From positions 2,108,001-2,172,000 of the forward strand of contig NZ_CP046455.1 of the NCBI RefSeq assembly GCF_009734425.1: DNA of 64,000 nucleotides, in the 5' to 3' direction. Below are positions 52,416 to 61,307 of this stretch, piece by piece. The DNA comes from Corynebacterium occultum (GTDB lineage: Bacteria > Actinomycetota > Actinomycetes > Mycobacteriales > Mycobacteriaceae). Every line of letters begins with the position of its first letter. Within the stretch, counting starts at the first letter, position 1. The translations under genes were made by a program, and so were the position numbers. The notes under the pieces were generated by a model. The model was not told the DNA's origin. It searched no databases and saw nothing but the letters and a program-made list of their open reading frames with translations.

Positions 52416-53726
52416 ATGGGAGAAGTCGTGAAACTCAACTGCGAGGCCGGAAGCATCCTCGGGGTGGCGGAGCAGGAAGTCACCCACTTCCGCTCCATCC
52501 GTCACCTCCAATACCGCATTTTCGGGGACTCGGAACTCAGCCCCGCCGCGCGTATCGACGCCCTCGACGCCGACCCCGGGGCCGTCGCACTCTCCGTCAC
52601 CGTCCCCACCGGCACCCCACCCGGCGCGGACCTGCCCGTCCTGGTCTACATCCACGGTGGCCGCTATGAAACCGGCTCCCATGAGGACCCCCGCACCCAG
52701 GGTGACGCCTTCGCACGTGCCGGGGTGGTCACCGTGACCCTGGGTTACCGTCTGGGGCTGCCGGGATTCATCCGCTTCCATGATGATGTGGTCGACCACT
52801 ACCGCGGGGTCGATGATGTCCTCCACGGCCTGAAATGGGTGCAGCGCAATATCGAGGAATTCGGTGGTGACCCCACCAACGTCACTCTCGCCGGGCAATC
52901 CGCCGGGGCCGGCATCGCCCTCTGGTTGACGCGCCGTGATCACTTCCGGGGGGAATTCCGCCGCGTCATGGCCATGTCCCCGGCGTTCCCCCGCCAGACC
53001 TTCGAGCAGCGTAAAGGTTCGCTGCGGGCCGCCCTGGGCAAGCCCATCATCCGCAGCACCCTCAGCGAAACCTCCCCGGCGGTGCTCTCCCGGGGTTACC
53101 GACGTTTCCGCAACCGCCACATCACCGACATGGCGTTGGGACCCGCTCTCTTCGAAGGCGCTGAGCTCAGCGATATCCCCATCCTGTTGAGCACCACCCG
53201 GGAAGAATTCCACCACCATCAGGTGGGCCGGCGCGTCGACGCAGCCGGACCTTTAGCTGCCATCACCGGGGTGCGCACCATGGGCAAAATGATGGGGTTG
53301 GCAAGCCCCGGTGATTATCTGAAACAGGCGAAGGAACAGATCCCGGCGGAGGTCCTGGCCCGCCAATTCCTCAGCGATTCCCTGATCCGCCGCTGGGTGG
53401 CCAGGGCCGCCGAAGACGCGCCGGGGCCGGTGTGGTTGCGGGAGTATGCCGGCACGGCGCAGGATCCGGCGCTGCACAGCCGGGATGTGCCACTGCTCTT
53501 CCACAATCTGGGTGAGGGTCCGCGTGCTGCGGATCCCAGAGTCCGGGAGGTGGCGCAACTGCTGCACCTGGATGCCCTGCGTTTCATCCGGGGTGAGTTG
53601 CCGGGGTGGAGTGCCTACTCCCCGGCGCAGGGCCGGGTGGCTCAGCGCCTGAACATCAGTGAGCCGGGTGCCGGTTTTGAACTGGTCTCCGATCCCCTGG
53701 AGATGGTGCGCTCCACTTTCCGCTGA
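52416..53726 (+). CDS. carboxylesterase (type B family)
   Basis: A 436-residue esterase of the carboxylesterase/lipase type B family. The oxyanion segment is VLVYIHGGRYETGS and the nucleophile elbow is LAGQSAGAG (GxSxG), with the acidic residue likely in TREEFHHHQ. No signal peptide, so it is cytoplasmic. It is shorter than most type B enzymes (about 500), the shortening falling in the C-terminal half. It lies between the M3 peptidase gene and the maltokinase gene. Substrate unknown. Confidence 0.88.
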   Translation: MGEVVKLNCEAGSILGVAEQEVTHFRSIRHLQYRIFGDSELSPAARIDALDADPGAVALSVTVPTGTPPGADLPVLVYIHGGRYETGSHEDPRTQGDAFARAGVVTVTLGYRLGLPGFIRFHDDVVDHYRGVDDVLHGLKWVQRNIEEFGGDPTNVTLAGQSAGAGIALWLTRRDHFRGEFRRVMAMSPAFPRQTFEQRKGSLRAALGKPIIRSTLSETSPAVLSRGYRRFRNRHITDMALGPALFEGAELSDIPILLSTTREEFHHHQVGRRVDAAGPLAAITGVRTMGKMMGLASPGDYLKQAKEQIPAEVLARQFLSDSLIRRWVARAAEDAPGPVWLREYAGTAQDPALHSRDVPLLFHNLGEGPRAADPRVREVAQLLHLDALRFIRGELPGWSAYSPAQGRVAQRLNISEPGAGFELVSDPLEMVRSTFR

Positions 53727-53811
53727 ATGTCCGGGCCGGATTTTTTGGGGCTGATCTTCGGGCCGCACTGTTCTAGGGTGGAGAAAACAGCTGCGAAGAC
53801 GGGAGCGGATC

Positions 53812-54963
53812 ATGGACACCCTGAAGGACATGCTCGAAAAGGCACGTTTCTACGGCTCAAAATCTGAAGAGATCACCGGGGTGGAGATCCGGCATGAAGC
53901 CCCGGCCCTGGGCCACCGCCACGTTGTGGCCCAGGTGCATCACGGTGATCGCAGCTCCCTCTACCAGCTGCTTATCGACGCCGCGGACCGCGATGTCCTG
54001 GCCGACTCGGCCACCGAACTGGGTCAGGCCCTGGCCAGCGGCACCCCAGCCGGGTTGGGTGAACTCCACGGCAGTGCCGAGCAGCTGGCAGGTCTGCGGG
54101 GCCGGGAACATTCCGGCGAGCAGTCCAACACCTCCCTGGTCTTCGGGGATGACACCGGCGACGAGGTGATCATCAAGTACTTCCGCAAACTCGAGCCCGG
54201 CACCAACCCTGATGTGGAACTGCTCCGCGCCATCCCCGACTGCCCCAATATCGCCCCCCTCAGCGGTTGGATCACTGCTGAGTTGGAAGGTGAGGACTAT
54301 GTGCTGGCGATGATCCAGGAATATGTCCCCGATGCTGTCGACGGCTGGCATTACGCCCTGGGGTTCACCCACATCAACGCCTCCTTCGCCCCGGAATCCG
54401 CCCTGATCGGTGAAGCCACCAGGAAGGTGCACCATGCCCTGGCCGAAGCTTTCCCGGTGCAGCAGAGGGAAGTTTCAGAACTGGCCCGGGAATTGGAGGA
54501 ACGGTTGGACAGCCTGGTGGGCAGAGCCCCGGTGCTGAAGGAATTTGAGGCCGCGGCACGGGAGTTCTACCGTGACCTGGAACCTGGTACCACCCCGATC
54601 CAACGTATCCACGGTGACCTGCACCTGGGTCAGATCCTGCGGGCGGAGGAGGAGTATCTGCTCATCGACTTCGAGGGGGAACCCGACCGGCCCCTGGCGC
54701 AGCGCCGCCTCCCTGGTTCCCCACTCCGCGATATTGCCGGGCTGCTGCGCTCTCTGGACTATGCGGCAGCCCACGGCAAGGCCCCACACACCTGGGTGGA
54801 GCAGTCCGCCGAAGCTCTGCTGGAAGGCTATGGGATCTCCGCCTCCCCGCTGCTGTCCGCCTATGTGCTGGACAAGGCGCTTTATGAGGTCGCCTATGAA
54901 ATAGACCACCGCCCCGAGTGGGTGGATATCCCCCTCAGGGCGGTGCGCAACTTACTGGGCTGA
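53812..54963 (+). CDS. mak: maltokinase-like phosphotransferase
   Basis: A 383-residue kinase of the aminoglycoside-phosphotransferase fold resembling maltokinase (Pep2), which makes maltose 1-phosphate from maltose and ATP for the GlgE pathway. The nucleotide-binding N-terminal half has EVIIKYFRKLEPGTNPDVEL, and the catalytic loop is HGDLHLGQIL with a later DFEGEPDRPL. In C. glutamicum treS (trehalose synthase) precedes this gene; here an esterase does, and no treS occurs in the window. GGGAG precedes the ATG. Its stop is 8 bases from the stop of the convergent idi gene. Assignment to maltokinase rather than a related sugar kinase rests on the length and neighbourhood. Confidence 0.85.
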   Translation: MDTLKDMLEKARFYGSKSEEITGVEIRHEAPALGHRHVVAQVHHGDRSSLYQLLIDAADRDVLADSATELGQALASGTPAGLGELHGSAEQLAGLRGREHSGEQSNTSLVFGDDTGDEVIIKYFRKLEPGTNPDVELLRAIPDCPNIAPLSGWITAELEGEDYVLAMIQEYVPDAVDGWHYALGFTHINASFAPESALIGEATRKVHHALAEAFPVQQREVSELARELEERLDSLVGRAPVLKEFEAAAREFYRDLEPGTTPIQRIHGDLHLGQILRAEEEYLLIDFEGEPDRPLAQRRLPGSPLRDIAGLLRSLDYAAAHGKAPHTWVEQSAEALLEGYGISASPLLSAYVLDKALYEVAYEIDHRPEWVDIPLRAVRNLLG

Positions 54964-54970
54964 GCTTGTG

Positions 54971-55558
54971 CTAGCTGAGTTCCTCAGTGGCCAGGTTGGC
55001 GGAAGCCTCAGTCAGTGCCAGCCGCAGGTTCTGGTCACTGAGCTGCTCCACCAGCCAGGAGCTGAAGGCGAAGGGAGCGGCATCCACCGCAGCGAAAAGC
55101 TCGGCCGGTTCGATCCAGTCGAAGGAGTCGATCTCCTCCGGGTTCGGCTCCGGACGGTGACCGGGTGCCAGACGGCTGATGTGAACCGGGCAGATCTCCC
55201 ACTCCACGATGCCGGTGGAATCCACCGCCCGGTACTGAAACTCGGGGAGGATCGCGGTGATCTCCAGGATCGACTCCGCCGGCAGACCCACCTCGGTGAC
55301 GGCCCGACGACGCACCGCATCCTCATTGGATTCACCCGGGCCGGGGTGGCCACAGAAACTGTTGGTCCAGACTCCCGGCCAGGTGATCTTGCTCAACGCG
55401 CGACGGGTCATCAACACCCTGCCACGATCATCGAGCAGATAGTTGGAGAAGGCGAAGTGCAGCGGTGTGTCAGCGGTGTGGATGGTGGCCTTGAGGGCAG
55501 TGCCAGCCGGGTTGCCATTTTCATCGGCTAAAACGACCAGTTCAACGTCCTGATTCAT
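54971..55558 (-). CDS. idi: isopentenyl-diphosphate delta-isomerase (type 1)
   Basis: A 195-residue Nudix-fold isomerase that interconverts isopentenyl and dimethylallyl diphosphate. The metal and catalytic motifs are visible: HFAFSNYLLDD, WPGVWTNSFCGHPGPGE (catalytic Cys), and the Nudix-like RRRAVTEVGL; the second catalytic Glu lies in the IVEWEICPVHI block. It provides dimethylallyl diphosphate for the prenyl chain made by UppS and others. It starts 15 bases after the stop of the PPE/EspB-like gene, so idi is probably the last gene of that unit. Confidence 0.94.
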   Translation of the reverse strand: MNQDVELVVLADENGNPAGTALKATIHTADTPLHFAFSNYLLDDRGRVLMTRRALSKITWPGVWTNSFCGHPGPGESNEDAVRRRAVTEVGLPAESILEITAILPEFQYRAVDSTGIVEWEICPVHISRLAPGHRPEPNPEEIDSFDWIEPAELFAAVDAAPFAFSSWLVEQLSDQNLRLALTEASANLATEELS

Positions 55559-55573
55559 GCATTCAAGGCTACT

Positions 55574-57694
55574 CTAATTTCGCACCCAGGCCCCAATCAC
55601 TCCAGGCACCACCGGGCTGCGTTCCCCCAGCAGATCCGCTATATTTCCCTCTTCCTCCACGGCGCTGGTCACGGTCCGCACCTTGCTGGGCTTTCCCTGG
55701 TTGCCTTGGGCCCCACCCATCTGGGAACCCATCATCGGCATCATCCCCCGCCCAGTGGCTGACCCCGCACCCCGCGCGCCCTGCTGGGTTCCGCCTGCAT
55801 GGGCACCGGCATTACTGCCGGGGCTGACGTTGCCGTTGGCGTGGGCGGAACCCATGCCACTGCCGGCGCCGGTCCCCGAGAGGCCACGGGCCTGGTGGGG
55901 ATCACCGGAAACAGCTCCGCTACCGGGTAGCGCAGGGCGGGCACCAGCACCGGCCCCACCGGGGCCTGCGACCGAGCCCGGGGCAGCACTGTGGCTGAGG
56001 CGGGGAGCTCCCCCCGTGCCACCTGGGCCATTGAGACCACCGGAGGTGAGGCGGGAATTGCCGCTGACACCGCCCACACCAGGACGGGTAAGGGGGTTGT
56101 TCTGGGCACCGTTCTGCCCTGGCGCACCCATCCCACCCATCATCGGTGCACCCATGCCACCTGTCGGGGTCCCGGAAACCCCTGAGATTCCAGGGGCACC
56201 ACCGGAGAGCGTATTAAAGGAAGGGCCAGACCCACCACCGGGAAGAGCTGTGGTCGGCAAACCGGTGGCCGGCAGGACACCCGGAATCCGGCCGGAACCC
56301 GGGTTTCCGCCCGGCAACGTCGGGGAGGTGAAATTCGGGGCGGGCAGCGGAGAAAAGTTTCCCCGCAGTGCCGCAGATGGGTTGATCCCACCGGGGTTGG
56401 ATGCCCCACCGCGGAGCCCGCCGACCGAGCCGGTACCGGGAGTGCTGACTGCTGCGCCGAACTTCGGGGAACCCAGCGGAGACATCCCCAGGGCGGCATT
56501 GATCCCGGGGAACGCACCCTGGCTGCCTGCGCCGGGGGCCGCACCCGGAATGCCACCCAGGTTGCTCATCGGGGAAGCCAACGGTGAACCCAGACCAGCA
56601 CTGAAGGTTCCCAGTTCATCAGCGGCCCCGAAACTATTGAGTTCGGAGGCATTATGCCCCACCCGGGACAACTGGCTGAGTCCACTCTCCACAGTGCTGA
56701 ACTGACTGCCACCACCCACCGATTCGAAAGCCGCCGAGGTGCTGGCAGCTGCACCCGCGGGATTCAGGCCCGTGCTCTGGACAGGACCATCACCGGCCAC
56801 ACTGTCCATTCCCAAGGCGATCTCCCCGCCACCACCAGTCCCACCATCCATCGACATCAGATTCCGGATCGGCGGCACCCCGGTGACCACCGATGGGGAG
56901 AAACTCGCCGGGAAAGCAACCAGGAAAGCCCGCTCCGCAGCCATCTTCTCCACCGGTTCCACAATGGCCGCCAGGGCGGAACGTGCCATGTTCACCTGCA
57001 CCGCACCCTGGCTCTTGATCGCGGCCAACTGCTGGACCGAAGTGGTCATCACCGCCGAATTCGCCGCAAAGGTGTCCCCCGCTGCGGCCACCGCAGAGAT
57101 TTTCTCGGCGGCCGCGGTGATCACATCCCCGGAGTTCTCGGCGGCCAACCTCCCCGCCACCCCATGCAGTCCCGCCGCGACCTGCGCCACTGAGGTGGAA
57201 AGCTGTTTCCAGGTTGCCGCCGCTGTGATGGCGGCACCGATATTGGTGGCCGAGAACTCCGCCGCCAACTGGTCGATGGACATCGCCGGTGTCACCACCG
57301 GTGGGGTGAAACTGAAGTTCTCGAAGCGGGGCATCGGACGCTGCGGGAAGCTGACACCATCCGCACCCACTGCACCGCCCTCATCAGCGATGTCCATTCC
57401 CCGGCCGACATAGGTGTTCTGCCCGGTCAACGCCGTGTAGCTGGCCTTGAGCGCCTCACCCAGCCACTGGATCTGCTCCGCATAGGAGTTGAGCACATCA
57501 ACCGCGGATCCCGGCCCACCGGTGATGACGGCACCATGCCCGCTACCCAGCTGATCCAGGCCGGAAACCCCGGAGAAACTGCCGTTCAAGGTTGATTGGT
57601 GGGCGGTTGAGGCAGCGTTCATTGCCACATCACCCAGCTGTTCAAGTTCCGCAATCGAACTTTCAATCGATCCGGTGTCAATTGTGATTTCCAT
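55574..57694 (-). CDS. PPE/EspB-like protein with a 400-residue Gly/Pro-rich region
   Basis: A 706-residue protein. Residues 1-100 are helical, with W77 in the QIQWLGEAL helix as in WXG-type ESX substrates; 135-260 form a second helical domain with W162 (AATWKQLSTSV) and long Ala-rich helices that resemble the PPE/EspB fold. Residues about 270-650 are Gly/Pro/Ser/Asn-rich low complexity (GGMGAPMMGGMG, GTGSVGG). The tail about 670-706 (VEEEGNIADLLGERSPVVPGVIG) looks like a conserved C-terminal segment. No signal peptide. It may leave by an ESX/type VII system, which is not in this window. Its ATG overlaps the stop of the DUF3558-like lipoprotein gene. Confidence 0.75.
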   Translation of the reverse strand: MEITIDTGSIESSIAELEQLGDVAMNAASTAHQSTLNGSFSGVSGLDQLGSGHGAVITGGPGSAVDVLNSYAEQIQWLGEALKASYTALTGQNTYVGRGMDIADEGGAVGADGVSFPQRPMPRFENFSFTPPVVTPAMSIDQLAAEFSATNIGAAITAAATWKQLSTSVAQVAAGLHGVAGRLAAENSGDVITAAAEKISAVAAAGDTFAANSAVMTTSVQQLAAIKSQGAVQVNMARSALAAIVEPVEKMAAERAFLVAFPASFSPSVVTGVPPIRNLMSMDGGTGGGGEIALGMDSVAGDGPVQSTGLNPAGAAASTSAAFESVGGGSQFSTVESGLSQLSRVGHNASELNSFGAADELGTFSAGLGSPLASPMSNLGGIPGAAPGAGSQGAFPGINAALGMSPLGSPKFGAAVSTPGTGSVGGLRGGASNPGGINPSAALRGNFSPLPAPNFTSPTLPGGNPGSGRIPGVLPATGLPTTALPGGGSGPSFNTLSGGAPGISGVSGTPTGGMGAPMMGGMGAPGQNGAQNNPLTRPGVGGVSGNSRLTSGGLNGPGGTGGAPRLSHSAAPGSVAGPGGAGAGARPALPGSGAVSGDPHQARGLSGTGAGSGMGSAHANGNVSPGSNAGAHAGGTQQGARGAGSATGRGMMPMMGSQMGGAQGNQGKPSKVRTVTSAVEEEGNIADLLGERSPVVPGVIGAWVRN

Positions 57695-58353
57695 TAGACT
57701 CCCCCAGCCTGCTCATGGATGTCTTCCAAGTACTTATTTGCTTTCGCGCAGAGCGCGTCCAACTGTCCTTCCAGATCACGGTCGAAATAATTGACCGTGA
57801 TCCTCCCCCGGGTGGTGTGCATTGCGGCAGCACAGTGCCTATTTTCCTCCCACCCCAACCAATGGTGGTAGACCCCGGGGAGTCGAGACTCTGCGGTGGT
57901 GTCGATCAGGGATCCGGTTTCCACGATCCGGTCATAAGGAACTTTGTCCCCCGTAATCCTCACCATCGCAAAGCGTCCCTGCTCAGCGGGCGATTTAAGA
58001 GAGCAGGATGAAGAGAGCCCTAGATCATAAAAAGGCTCCCCCACTCTCTCCACAAACCCCACCTTCTGGTACACCTCCCAGGGGATTTCCGTGCAGGGGT
58101 CGAAGAGGTCGAAAGTGTCGCTCTCTCCCTCAAATTCCCCCAGCACGATCAGCGGTGCCGTGGTTTCCGGTTCCGTTTCCGCCGCCATCTCAGTTTCGCT
58201 GCCCGCTGCTGGGTGGGTGTCTGTTTCTCCGTCGGCGACCGGGATGGTGCCGCAGGAGACGCAGAGCAGTGCGCTCAGCAACAGGGCGGTGATGAGTGAG
58301 ATGGATGAGATGGAATACGACTGTCGGGTGCGGCTGAGATCAGCGAGGTGCAT
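57694..58353 (-). CDS. DUF3558-like lipoprotein
   Basis: A 219-residue lipoprotein. The signal segment (SISLITALLLSALL) ends in a lipobox-like CVSCG, with the modified cysteine at about residue 34. The mature part starts with an acidic low-complexity stretch and then has the DUF3558 pattern: FDPCTEIPWEV, VGFVERVGEPF, a second cysteine in SSSCSLKS, and AALCAKA-type CAKANKYL near the end. DUF3558 proteins are anchored outside the membrane in mycobacteria and corynebacteria, with unknown function. The stop TAA overlaps the ATG of the PPE/EspB-like gene (TAATG). The start at 58353 follows GGGGG-rich DNA. Confidence 0.78.
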   Translation of the reverse strand: MHLADLSRTRQSYSISSISLITALLLSALLCVSCGTIPVADGETDTHPAAGSETEMAAETEPETTAPLIVLGEFEGESDTFDLFDPCTEIPWEVYQKVGFVERVGEPFYDLGLSSSCSLKSPAEQGRFAMVRITGDKVPYDRIVETGSLIDTTAESRLPGVYHHWLGWEENRHCAAAMHTTRGRITVNYFDRDLEGQLDALCAKANKYLEDIHEQAGGV

Positions 58354-58620
58354 TCAAGTAACCCCCATTACCTGCATGTCGGAACGCCCCGTTGGGTGGC
58401 TTCATCGTGTGTGGTGTCGCCCAGTCCCGGAGGCGGTTGCCGCATGATGTGGATATGTGTGTGTGTGGTCCGCCTGCCAGCTCGCTTTCCCAGGGGGTTG
58501 TCCCCCCACGGTCACGCTCCCGGCAGTCGTACTCACCACATTCCGACTGTGCTGATCTGGTTGTGGTTCCCCCTTGGGGTGTTTCCCCCACCCCCGGGGT
58601 GGCCCCGCCCCTCGGGTTTC
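58354..58620. other. intergenic region before the DUF3558-like gene
   Basis: 267 bases between two minus-strand lipoprotein genes, presumably holding the promoter of the DUF3558-like/PPE-like unit. C-rich, with no clear hexamers, gene or hairpin. Confidence 0.4.
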
Positions 58621-59148
58621 CTAGAAGAAGAGGTCGCCTTCGAAGGTGACGTTGCCGATCTGGAATTCAGCGTCCCAGATCATGCCGGTGGTGGTGTCGA
58701 AGACGTACTGCAGGTTGGTGGTCGCACCGACACCCAGGGGCAGGTCCAGGCCGGTGGACATTTCGGTGGTGTCATCGCTGACCCGGTCGATCTCGGTGCG
58801 GGTGCCATTGTTGTTGACGTACAGGGTGGGGCCTTCGATGACGTCCGGGGGCACCGGGACATCATTGAGGTTCTTCATCCGGACGTGGATGACCACATCT
58901 CCGGTCATGGGTGCCACGCTGGCCCCGTACATGGTCCATTCCACGTTCAGTCCGGGGTCGACGAGGGTTTCGCTGAGGTCATCGGTGGAGATGGGGTCAG
59001 CCGGGGTGGGTTCAAAGGTTTGTTGGGCTGCCGCGGTGGAGCTTGCGTCAAGACCTTCTGCTCCGGTGGGGTCCTCCTCCGATGAGCAGCCGATGAGGAA
59101 GAGCAGCGAGGACGCGGTGGCAGTGGCGAGCAGTCGGTTCAACTTCAC
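58621..59148 (-). CDS. lipoprotein of unknown function
   Basis: A 175-residue lipoprotein. The signal part (KLNRLLATATASSLLFL) is followed by a lipobox IGCSS with the Cys near residue 22. The mature domain is beta-rich (VVIHVRMKNLNDVPVPPD, LYVNNNGTRTEIDR, GATTNLQYVFDT), suggesting an immunoglobulin-like fold of the DUF4352 type. The GTG at 59148 is supported by AAAGGAC and the signal peptide; the upstream part of the long frame is non-coding. It would sit on the outer face of the membrane. Divergent from an ABC exporter gene. Confidence 0.82.
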   Translation of the reverse strand: MKLNRLLATATASSLLFLIGCSSEEDPTGAEGLDASSTAAAQQTFEPTPADPISTDDLSETLVDPGLNVEWTMYGASVAPMTGDVVIHVRMKNLNDVPVPPDVIEGPTLYVNNNGTRTEIDRVSDDTTEMSTGLDLPLGVGATTNLQYVFDTTTGMIWDAEFQIGNVTFEGDLFF

Positions 59149-59374
59149 TGGAGTTGAGTCCTTTCTGTTTCGGAGCGTGCGGGGGACTCGGACGCTGGAA
59201 GGAAAAGAGTACCGAGGGTCTCGGTCTGCGCTCCCCAGGGTTTCGCCCGCGGGGTCGCCAGCTTCTACCGGCGTTATCTTAGCGGAGGTGTCGGGCTTAT
59301 GAGCCCATGGCATAATCACATTTTCATGAGGGAGCACCAGCCCGTGCTCCGAAAACTTCAGGAAGGTTGATTCC

Positions 59375-61264
59375 TTGAGCTCTCTGGCACGGATTCTGCG
59401 TAGTGCCTCTGCTTTATGGCCCTTCTATGTGGGGGTGATCTTAAGCTCCATTCTGGTGGCTGCCCTGGGACTGGTCTCTCCCTTCATCCTCCGGGAAGCC
59501 ACTGACACCATTGTTTCCGCGGTCAGCGGGGAGACCACCGCTGCGGCGGTGACCCGCACCATTGTTGTTCTGGCGGCGGGCCTGTTGGTGGCTGATCTGG
59601 CGAATACGCTGATGAGCAATATCGGCGGTTATATCGGTGATGTGATGGCCTCCCGGATGCGGCAGATCCTCTCCACCCGCTATTACGCCAAATTGCTGGC
59701 ATTGCCGCAGCGTTACTATGACAACGCTTCCACCGGCACGATCATTGCCCGGCTGGATCGTTCGATCACCTCGATCACCCAGTTTCTGCAGTCCGTGTCG
59801 AATAACTTCTTCCCGATGGTGATCACGGTGGGTGCGGTGATGGTGATCACCGCCTTCTACTATTGGCCGCTGACGATCCTGCTGGCCCTGATCTTCCCGC
59901 TCTACATGTGGTTGACCGCCAAGACGAGTGTGAAGTGGCAGGCCCTGGAGGCGGAGAAGAATGAGCAGGTGGATCTGGCGGGCGGCCGTTTCGCCGAGGT
60001 CGTCGGCCAGGTCAAGGTGGTTAAGTCCTTTGTCGCGGAGGTCCGGGAGCTGGCCAGCTTCGGCAGGCGTTATGGCGCCACGGTGGAAACCACCCGGCGG
60101 CAGTCCCGCTATTGGCACTGGATGGATTTCCTGCGTGGCGGGGCGATGAACATCGTCTTCTTCGGTATTTATCTGGTGCTCTTCTACCGCACCCTGCACG
60201 GCTATTTCAGCCTGGGTGACATGGTGTTGTTGCTGACCCTGGTGAACATGGCCAAGCAGCCGGTGTTCATGCTCAGTTTCCTGGTGGATGCCGCGCAGCG
60301 GGCGGTGGCCGGTTCCAAGGACTATTTCAAGGTGATGGAGGAGGAGTTTGAGCCCACCGCCAACGCCCAGCTGGTGGCCACCACCCAGGTTTCGGGAACC
60401 CCGAATCTTGCGGATCAGACCCCTGCCCCGTTGCCGCCGGGGGATCCGGTGATCAGCTTCGAGGATGTCTCCTTCGAGTACAACCGGGGTGAGCCCGTGA
60501 TCCGGGAGGTGTCCTTCCAGGCCAACCGGGGACAGCGGATCGCCCTGGTCGGTGAGTCCGGTGGTGGCAAGTCCACCCTGGTGAATCTGCTGTTGGGCCT
60601 GTATCGCCCCAGCGCCGGGGTGTTGCAGATCTGTGGCCGCGATATTGCTGAGCTTTCCGCGGCGGAGCTGCGCGCCAGTGTGGGTGTGGTCTTCCAGGAT
60701 GCGAGCCTGTTTTCCGGGTCGATCCGGGAAAATATCGCCTACGGCCGTCCCGATGCCAGCGAGGCCGAGGTCATCGACGTCGCAAAGCGGGCCAATGCCC
60801 ACGGTTTCATCATGGCCTTCCCGGAGGGCTATGACACCATCATCGGTGAGCGTGGTCTGCGCCTGTCCGGCGGACAGAAGCAGCGCGTGGCAGTGGCCCG
60901 CGCCATGCTCAAGGATGCCCCGGTGCTGGTGCTTGATGAGGCGACCTCCGCCCTGGACACTCGTTCTGAACGGGCGGTGCAGGCCGGCCTGGAGGAGCTG
61001 ATGGAAGACCGCACCACCTTGATCATCGCGCACCGCTTATCGACGATCGCGGATGTCGATCTCATTGTCACCCTGCAGGACGGCAGGGTGGGTGAGGTCG
61101 GCTCCCCCGCTGAGCTGGCGACCTCCGGTGGTATTTATGCCCAGCTCCTCGCCCTGACGGCCTCCACCGATGCCGCGGACCGCAGGCGCCTGAAGCAGTT
61201 CGGTTTCATGGCGGATGGGATCGATCACCACGAAGAGGAAGAAGAGGAACTGCACCAGCAGTGA
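59375..61264 (+). CDS. ABC exporter, fused membrane and ATPase domains
   Basis: A 629-residue half-transporter that should work as a homodimer or heterodimer. Residues 1-320 form the membrane domain with about six helices. The ATPase domain has Walker A GESGGGKST, the signature LSGGQKQRVAVARAML, Walker B VLVLDEATSALD and the switch His in IIAHRLSTIADV. The cytoplasmic tail is acidic (HHEEEEEELHQQ). The start is TTG at 59375 with AGGAAGG ahead. No partner gene is next to it; a C-S lyase gene follows after 43 bases. Substrate unknown: lipids, peptides and drugs are all possible. Confidence 0.93.
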   Translation: MSSLARILRSASALWPFYVGVILSSILVAALGLVSPFILREATDTIVSAVSGETTAAAVTRTIVVLAAGLLVADLANTLMSNIGGYIGDVMASRMRQILSTRYYAKLLALPQRYYDNASTGTIIARLDRSITSITQFLQSVSNNFFPMVITVGAVMVITAFYYWPLTILLALIFPLYMWLTAKTSVKWQALEAEKNEQVDLAGGRFAEVVGQVKVVKSFVAEVRELASFGRRYGATVETTRRQSRYWHWMDFLRGGAMNIVFFGIYLVLFYRTLHGYFSLGDMVLLLTLVNMAKQPVFMLSFLVDAAQRAVAGSKDYFKVMEEEFEPTANAQLVATTQVSGTPNLADQTPAPLPPGDPVISFEDVSFEYNRGEPVIREVSFQANRGQRIALVGESGGGKSTLVNLLLGLYRPSAGVLQICGRDIAELSAAELRASVGVVFQDASLFSGSIRENIAYGRPDASEAEVIDVAKRANAHGFIMAFPEGYDTIIGERGLRLSGGQKQRVAVARAMLKDAPVLVLDEATSALDTRSERAVQAGLEELMEDRTTLIIAHRLSTIADVDLIVTLQDGRVGEVGSPAELATSGGIYAQLLALTASTDAADRRRLKQFGFMADGIDHHEEEEEELHQQ

Positions 61265-61307
61265 ATCAAATCCGTCATGCCGCGGGTTGATTACTAGACT
61301 GGTGGTC

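Noticed and set aside
59441..61033. 530-codon minus-strand frame in the ABC exporter gene
   Set aside because: The plus strand encodes a full transporter with Walker and signature motifs; the antisense frame is an artefact of base composition.
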